Shown here piece after piece: positions 30,879-34,386 of a stretch of 34,386 nucleotides of DNA. The DNA is from Lachnospiraceae bacterium. Its GTDB lineage: Bacteria; Bacillota; Clostridia; Lachnospirales; Lachnospiraceae. A program made the position numbers and the translations under genes. The stretch is taken from contig JAFTVQ010000008.1 in assembly GCA_017461865.1 (NCBI GenBank), positions 1 through 34,386 on the forward strand, in the 5' to 3' direction. The notes beneath the pieces were generated by a model. The model saw nothing but the letters and a program-made list of their open reading frames with translations, was not told the DNA's origin and ran no database searches. Position 1 is the first letter of the stretch. The number at the start of each line of letters is the position of its first letter.

Positions 30879-31325
30879 TCACCCCCTAATAGATTGTAAG
30901 GAATATGATTGTATGATTTCCATCAATTCCTCATCACTTTTATCTTTGTATTTTGTTACCGCTTCTTTTGACACCTTCAAATAATCTTCGGAATATTCGC
31001 ATTCAAATTTATCTACATATTTTTTCCCAACATCAGATATTGAAAACAAATATCCCCTATCAACTGTAACATCAACCATTCCTTTTACCACAAGTGTCTT
31101 TATAGCTTCTTTCAACAAACTCCTTCTATTTGAAATTTCTCCAAATTTTACTCGGTTATTTCCATGAAGATTAATTGCCGCAAGTTCAAAATCAGCACCA
31201 TAACAAGATATAAAATCTAATATAACTACTCTATCAATTGAAATGGGACTTTCCCCTGATACAGCTAACAATAAAAGTGAACGTAATTCCATTTCAAATG
31301 GTGTATTAAATAAGTTTTTACTCAT
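30879..31325 (-). CDS. ABC-3C system middle component 2-like protein
   Basis: A 148-residue protein with the pattern NLFNTPFEMELRSLLLLAVSGESPISIDRVVILDFISCYGADFE, then NRRSLLKEAIKTLVVKGMVDV and a short helical tail. This is the pattern I recognise as ABC-3C middle component 2: a winged-helix-like module between the ATPase and the third component. ATG 31325 overlaps the stop of the upstream gene by 8 bp (ATGAGTAA), so translation is coupled. It is known mainly by its genomic association with the ATPase and a third gene. A profile search would confirm it. Confidence 0.75.
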   Translation of the reverse strand: MSKNLFNTPFEMELRSLLLLAVSGESPISIDRVVILDFISCYGADFELAAINLHGNNRVKFGEISNRRSLLKEAIKTLVVKGMVDVTVDRGYLFSISDVGKKYVDKFECEYSEDYLKVSKEAVTKYKDKSDEELMEIIQSYSLQSIRG

Positions 31326-32310
31326 CTTCCTCATCCTCCACCCAAGACAGTCGCTTATCATTTACCAACATATGACATACACCCTTTTTTTCTCCCGGTC
31401 CCACCCAATTTAGCAGATCATTGTCTAAATTGTGTGAAATTGGCAATATTGAAGCATGTTCGATTACCGCAGTCAACCTATCAAACCCTTTTGGATATTG
31501 TTTATCGTGCGTTGTTATCACACCATCATACACCTCATCTTTTAGCAATTTGAAACCTTCAATTTCTTCTTCATGTATTGTATCGCGAAGTTCCCTATGT
31601 ATTGTTTCCGCAGTATAATAATCCTTGCGTTGACGATCAAAATCTCTTCTCAATCGAGGATATGCGTCCAAGTCAGATGGTCTAACATATTCTTCACCCG
31701 TAAGTTCATGATAAACTTTATACAATTCTTTTACATATTCCATTTCATGGGTTTCAATATCTTCTGGCGGTTCTAAACGTTTAGGCTTTTTCTTTTTAAT
31801 TATTTCATTGAAATAACTGATATCCTGCTCAATCTTTTCCACCTCACCAGAATCATCTTTTAGTAAATTATTACGTACTACCGCATACAAAAATGCCCTG
31901 CCTAAAAACTCTGCGCAGTCGTTATCATTATGCAATTGAAGCAATTCATCTATTTGAACTTGTTCCAAATCCGATTCTTTAATTAGGCTTATCATCTTAG
32001 GGTACATACGTGCCTCTAACATTTGATTTAAATAATCATCAATAATATTAGTAGAAAAATAATCTCCAATCGTATTAACAACATCTGCTCTACCTGCCGC
32101 ATTCTTGATGTTCTCCGGAATATCTGTTGCTTGTTCATAGCAGTTTTTTGCTAATGTGGGTGTAATATGATACGGATTTCCCACTCGATTAACTACTCCT
32201 TCTTGAACAATAATAGGTTCAAAAAGCCTTCTTGCCATTTCTGTCATATTCGACTTGGGTACAGCCAATTCTAACACTCTTACAAACGAAGCATAATTAT
32301 ATACTGACAT
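31318..32310 (-). CDS. Probable third component of the ABC-3C system
   Basis: A 330-residue soluble, charged protein. The N-terminal half (about 1-150) is helical, with HITPTLAKNCYEQATDIPENIKNA and FLGRAFLYAVVRNNLL. A Lys-rich linker (IIKKKKPKRLEPPEDIE) is near residue 190. The C-terminal half has HEEEIEGFKLLKDEVYDGVIT and ends EDEEDE. In ABC-3C systems this gene carries the effector or sensor domain; I cannot name its enzyme class and see no catalytic motif. It is 51 bp downstream of the AbiEii-like gene. Ribosome binding site AAGGGGTG. Confidence 0.65.
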   Translation of the reverse strand: MSVYNYASFVRVLELAVPKSNMTEMARRLFEPIIVQEGVVNRVGNPYHITPTLAKNCYEQATDIPENIKNAAGRADVVNTIGDYFSTNIIDDYLNQMLEARMYPKMISLIKESDLEQVQIDELLQLHNDNDCAEFLGRAFLYAVVRNNLLKDDSGEVEKIEQDISYFNEIIKKKKPKRLEPPEDIETHEMEYVKELYKVYHELTGEEYVRPSDLDAYPRLRRDFDRQRKDYYTAETIHRELRDTIHEEEIEGFKLLKDEVYDGVITTHDKQYPKGFDRLTAVIEHASILPISHNLDNDLLNWVGPGEKKGVCHMLVNDKRLSWVEDEEDE

Positions 32311-32361
32311 ATCTTATGTACACCCCTTCCTTTATTACTTGTATATTACTAATTCATCCCG

Positions 32362-33363
32362 CTATTCCAACCCATGAATCTCTTCCTGTAACTTTTCAAG
32401 AAACTCAAGAATCTCTTCAAACTCCGGTATATTCCCATATATCATATTCCTCATTGCCTGATAATCTTCTTGCAGTGCACTTAAAACAGCTTCTCTTGGT
32501 AGCAGTTCTATACTACTCAAAGTTGCTGTTTCATAATGAGCCCCCTTGGCATAATAAAATTTTTGCTTAAATGCAACATCCTTTTCCAATAATTCTTTTC
32601 TATCAAATGCACTTTCTTTCACCCATGAATTACCAAGATTATAAACATCATATAAATGTCTTGCATATCTGGCAGGCAATGCTTTTCCTTCCGGGAAGTT
32701 TGCAATTTTATGTAATATGGTAAGTTTTTCCCAAAAAGTTCTCTCAACATCAATAGTCAGAACCGCTGTCTCTTTTTGCGAAAATATATCCGGATATTTT
32801 ACAGCTGCAAATGGAGTTACCGTAGTCTCATGAGATGGCATCCATTCTGCCAATGGTCCGATTTCCAATCTTACACAGGAACGCAGATACTCTGCTTCAA
32901 ATATCTGCGGATAATAAAAATTAACCACCATCTCATCTTCTGTATCAACAGAAATCCATTCTCCGGTCCCCAGTTTTTCTTTTATTTCTAAATTCAACTG
33001 AGGAACCAATTCCTCTTTATAAAACTTTGCAGCTTCAGCGTTGATCTTTTTATTAAATATATCCTGCTTTGTTTTTGACCTTTCTTCCCAAGGATTTATC
33101 TCGTCATTAATAATTTTTCTCCAATCCAGAATCAAATCTATATCCTCGGAAAATCTTTCGATAACATGGTACGATTTAGATAAACTTGTACCACCTTTGA
33201 AAACAAAAGCATTCTTGTACTTACAATCATGAAACAGATGGTCCAACATAAAACACACCCAAAAGTCTTTCTCAATTACATTTGGCTGCATTCCCATGGA
33301 AATTGCAGTTGCTTGAAATAATTCTGTTCTCTCTTTTATCTGTAATTTGGCAACTTCCCTCAT
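32362..33363 (-). CDS. AbiEii/AbiGii-type nucleotidyltransferase toxin
   Basis: A 333-residue DNA polymerase beta-fold nucleotidyltransferase. The N-terminal IEKDFWVCFMLDHLF is followed by the catalytic motif FKGGTSLSKSYHVIERFSEDIDL (Gly57-Gly58-Thr-Ser and the Asp pair Asp74/Asp76), and a later ERTFWEKLTILHKIA helix typical of the family. Known relatives transfer nucleotides to RNA and block growth when not neutralised; abortive-infection activity against phage is known for AbiE. It starts 1 bp overlapping the antitoxin stop (TAATG). Confidence 0.9.
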   Translation of the reverse strand: MREVAKLQIKERTELFQATAISMGMQPNVIEKDFWVCFMLDHLFHDCKYKNAFVFKGGTSLSKSYHVIERFSEDIDLILDWRKIINDEINPWEERSKTKQDIFNKKINAEAAKFYKEELVPQLNLEIKEKLGTGEWISVDTEDEMVVNFYYPQIFEAEYLRSCVRLEIGPLAEWMPSHETTVTPFAAVKYPDIFSQKETAVLTIDVERTFWEKLTILHKIANFPEGKALPARYARHLYDVYNLGNSWVKESAFDRKELLEKDVAFKQKFYYAKGAHYETATLSSIELLPREAVLSALQEDYQAMRNMIYGNIPEFEEILEFLEKLQEEIHGLE

Positions 33364-33968
33364 TATTCAGCACACACCTTTCTGATTACTGCATATATCC
33401 ATTCACTTACACCCGTTGCTTCCTCTAACATCTTTTTCTTCTCCGCTTCAGGCAGTCTGTTTTTCAAACTTATGATAATATTGTCATCAATCCGCTCTTT
33501 TCCCAATGTCTTTAAAGCCTCAATAACCAAAGTGGTTGTTTCAGACATAAATGAAATCTCTCTATTCGCACGATGTTTAAAAGACAATGTAATATTATCC
33601 CACGAAAATTTTCTATAAGGTCCGTCACTAATATAGGACCAAACAACAGGAACCTGTGTAGATAGTCCCAGCTTATTTAATGCTACGTCTCCGCATGGTG
33701 CAATGGTCCAACGAAAACTTCTGGCAATCGCATATGCTATCGCATCTGGATTTGCAGGAATATACTCTTTAAGCAACTTACTATATACCGGCTTTTCATA
33801 CACTCCGTCCATAATTCTTCTTATATTCTTTTCTTCAACTTGTCTTCCGAGACATTTTCTTACAGTTGTTGTTGTCGCAATATCCGTAAAATCCGATGTC
33901 AAAAAAACTGTTCCCGGTTCAGCCAACTCTATTCTCTTCTTTATTTCTGTGTAAATACCGCTTGCCAT
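33363..33968 (-). CDS. AbiEi-like antitoxin / transcriptional repressor (DUF6088-like)
   Basis: A 201-residue protein starting ASGIYTEIKKRIELAEPGTVFLTSDFTDIATTTTVRKCLGRQVEEKNIRRIMDGVYEKP, the winged-helix N-terminus of AbiEi/DUF6088-type antitoxins, with a longer C-terminal domain to about 200. It would neutralise the downstream toxin and repress its own promoter. A perfect promoter and an 8-bp-arm operator lie directly upstream. GGAGAG is 7 bp before ATG. It is coupled to the toxin by TAATG. Confidence 0.88.
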   Translation of the reverse strand: MASGIYTEIKKRIELAEPGTVFLTSDFTDIATTTTVRKCLGRQVEEKNIRRIMDGVYEKPVYSKLLKEYIPANPDAIAYAIARSFRWTIAPCGDVALNKLGLSTQVPVVWSYISDGPYRKFSWDNITLSFKHRANREISFMSETTTLVIEALKTLGKERIDDNIIISLKNRLPEAEKKKMLEEATGVSEWIYAVIRKVCAE

Positions 33969-33987
33969 AAAACCACTCTCCTTGTTT

Positions 33988-34017
33988 TGTCACGATTATT
34001 ATATAATTTTCGTGACA
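33988..34017. promoter_or_regulatory. Candidate autoregulatory operator of the AbiE-type pair
   Basis: Perfect arms TGTCACGA and TCGTGACA (33988-33995 and 34010-34017) flank the -10 box. AbiEi homologues are known to bind inverted repeats and repress their promoter. Confidence 0.7.
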
Positions 34018-34026
34018 TTTTTTCAA
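33998..34026 (-). promoter_or_regulatory. Promoter of AbiE-type pair (and possibly ABC-3C)
   Basis: Minus-strand -35 TTGAAA (plus 34021-34026), 17-bp spacer, -10 TATAAT (33998-34003), 30 bp upstream of the antitoxin start. No separate strong promoter was seen before the ABC-3C genes, so this may drive all five. Confidence 0.8.
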
Positions 34027-34095
34027 TAATATTTTATATATTATCTCAAAAATTATTTGATTTTATTTAGCAATCTAATCTTTTCAAAATAAACA

Positions 34096-34125
34096 GGCGA
34101 AGGGTATCACAAACAACCCTTCGCC
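34096..34125 (-). terminator. Terminator after the partial right-edge gene
   Basis: A 10-bp perfect stem GGCGAAGGGT / ACCCTTCGCC with a 10-base loop; minus-strand downstream bases are T-rich. Confidence 0.78.
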
Positions 34126-34139
34126 CAATATAGACGTTC

Positions 34140-34386
34140 TCAATTTTCTTTTGAAGCATAATAATCATCAAATAACTTATTGGTTGCATCAAAGGTATCT
34201 TTACAGATACTCGGTAATTCTCGTCCCCAAGCTCCGGTTGCCTGCTTGAAGCCTTTTTCAACCGCCGCCTGCATTTCCTTCATCTTGTCTACATCATCGC
34301 CGGCTAGCGCACAAGCAAAATCAAACAATCTCTGCGAGGTCTGCTTTACACCCCAATATCCATCTTCTGAAATATCCTTCTGTGCC
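34140..34386 (-). CDS. C-terminal part of an unrecognised protein, cut by right edge
   Basis: 82 codons are visible, with the 5' end beyond the window; the codon phase is fixed by the stop at 34140. The visible part has ISEDGYWGVKQTSQRLFDFA, AVEKGFKQATGAWGRELP and a terminal FDDYYASKEN. I have seen similar C-termini in Lachnospiraceae hypothetical proteins, but I have no name for the family. Its neighbour is the AbiE-type operon downstream, separated by a terminator. Confidence 0.75.
   Translation of the reverse strand, partial: AQKDISEDGYWGVKQTSQRLFDFACALAGDDVDKMKEMQAAVEKGFKQATGAWGRELPSICKDTFDATNKLFDDYYASKEN

Larger units (their letters stand above)
24539..34386. mobile_element. Integrated mobile element, left part (Int/Xis module plus defence cargo)
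   Basis: From just upstream of the phosphatase gene the DNA becomes AT-rich and all genes are on the minus strand. The module holds integrase, excisionase, MazF-like toxin, resolvase-like proteins, XRE regulators, a zinc ribbon, then ABC-3C and AbiE-type cargo. The left boundary must lie in 24539-24703. No tRNA is present there. The right end and conjugation genes are outside the window, so ICE versus simpler element is open. Confidence 0.75.

Overview
The window looks like a chromosome segment from a spore-forming, anaerobic-type Firmicute, most likely a Lachnospiraceae/Clostridia member. The reasons are the spoVA genes, strong AGGAGG ribosome binding sites, Firmicutes-style TTGACA/TATAAT promoters and family composition (ComEA/ComEC, GerMN lipoprotein, DUF1294, DUF378, Tn916-like Int/Xis). 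No rRNA, tRNA or CRISPR array was found. The first 24.5 kb is moderately GC-rich core chromosome; from about 24.5 kb to the right end the sequence becomes clearly AT-rich and every gene is on the minus strand, which fits an integrated mobile element.

Region 1 (1-6.5 kb, minus strand): a five-gene run comEA, response regulator, sensor kinase, GerMN lipoprotein, comEC (cut by the left edge), with a promoter at 6030-6058. It joins DNA-uptake genes with a WalRK-like two-component system. A small DMT/DUF606 membrane protein lies upstream. Region 2 (6.5-15 kb): an arginine cluster, argC-GNAT-argB-argD on the minus strand followed by a solute-binding protein, with argG divergent on the plus strand. 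The 335-bp gap between argC and argG holds two facing promoters whose -35 elements each lie inside a TTGCAT..ATGCAA palindrome, candidate ArgR operators. After argG come DUF1294, an atypical LytTR-type regulator and a DUF5721-like protein.

Region 3 (15-24.5 kb): a sporulation-rich stretch. spoVAA-spoVAB-spoVAC are on the minus strand at 21.2-23.0 kb, spoVAD is on the opposite strand and convergent with them, and spoVAE is 6 kb away, so the usual spoVA operon is broken up. Between them are ridA, an HD-GYP phosphodiesterase with a degenerate GGDEF domain, a DUF378 protein with a near-perfect sigma-G (forespore) promoter, a 232-bp palindrome with four arm pairs in exact register, a 12-bp tandem repeat, and a PD-(D/E)XK-like nuclease gene. 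A putative metal exporter and a low-molecular-weight tyrosine phosphatase end the core segment.

Region 4 (24.5 kb to the right edge): an integrated element with a tyrosine integrase, an excisionase, an unpaired MazF/PemK-like toxin, two stand-alone resolvase-like domain proteins, two XRE regulators and a zinc-ribbon protein. It then carries a defence cargo: an ABC-three-component (ABC-3C) system (a Rad50-like ATPase with CxxC hook, middle component 2, and a third component), directly downstream of an AbiEi/AbiEii-type toxin-antitoxin pair. The toxin-antitoxin promoter carries an 8-bp-arm inverted repeat around its -10 box, the probable autoregulatory operator. The right end of the element is not in the window.
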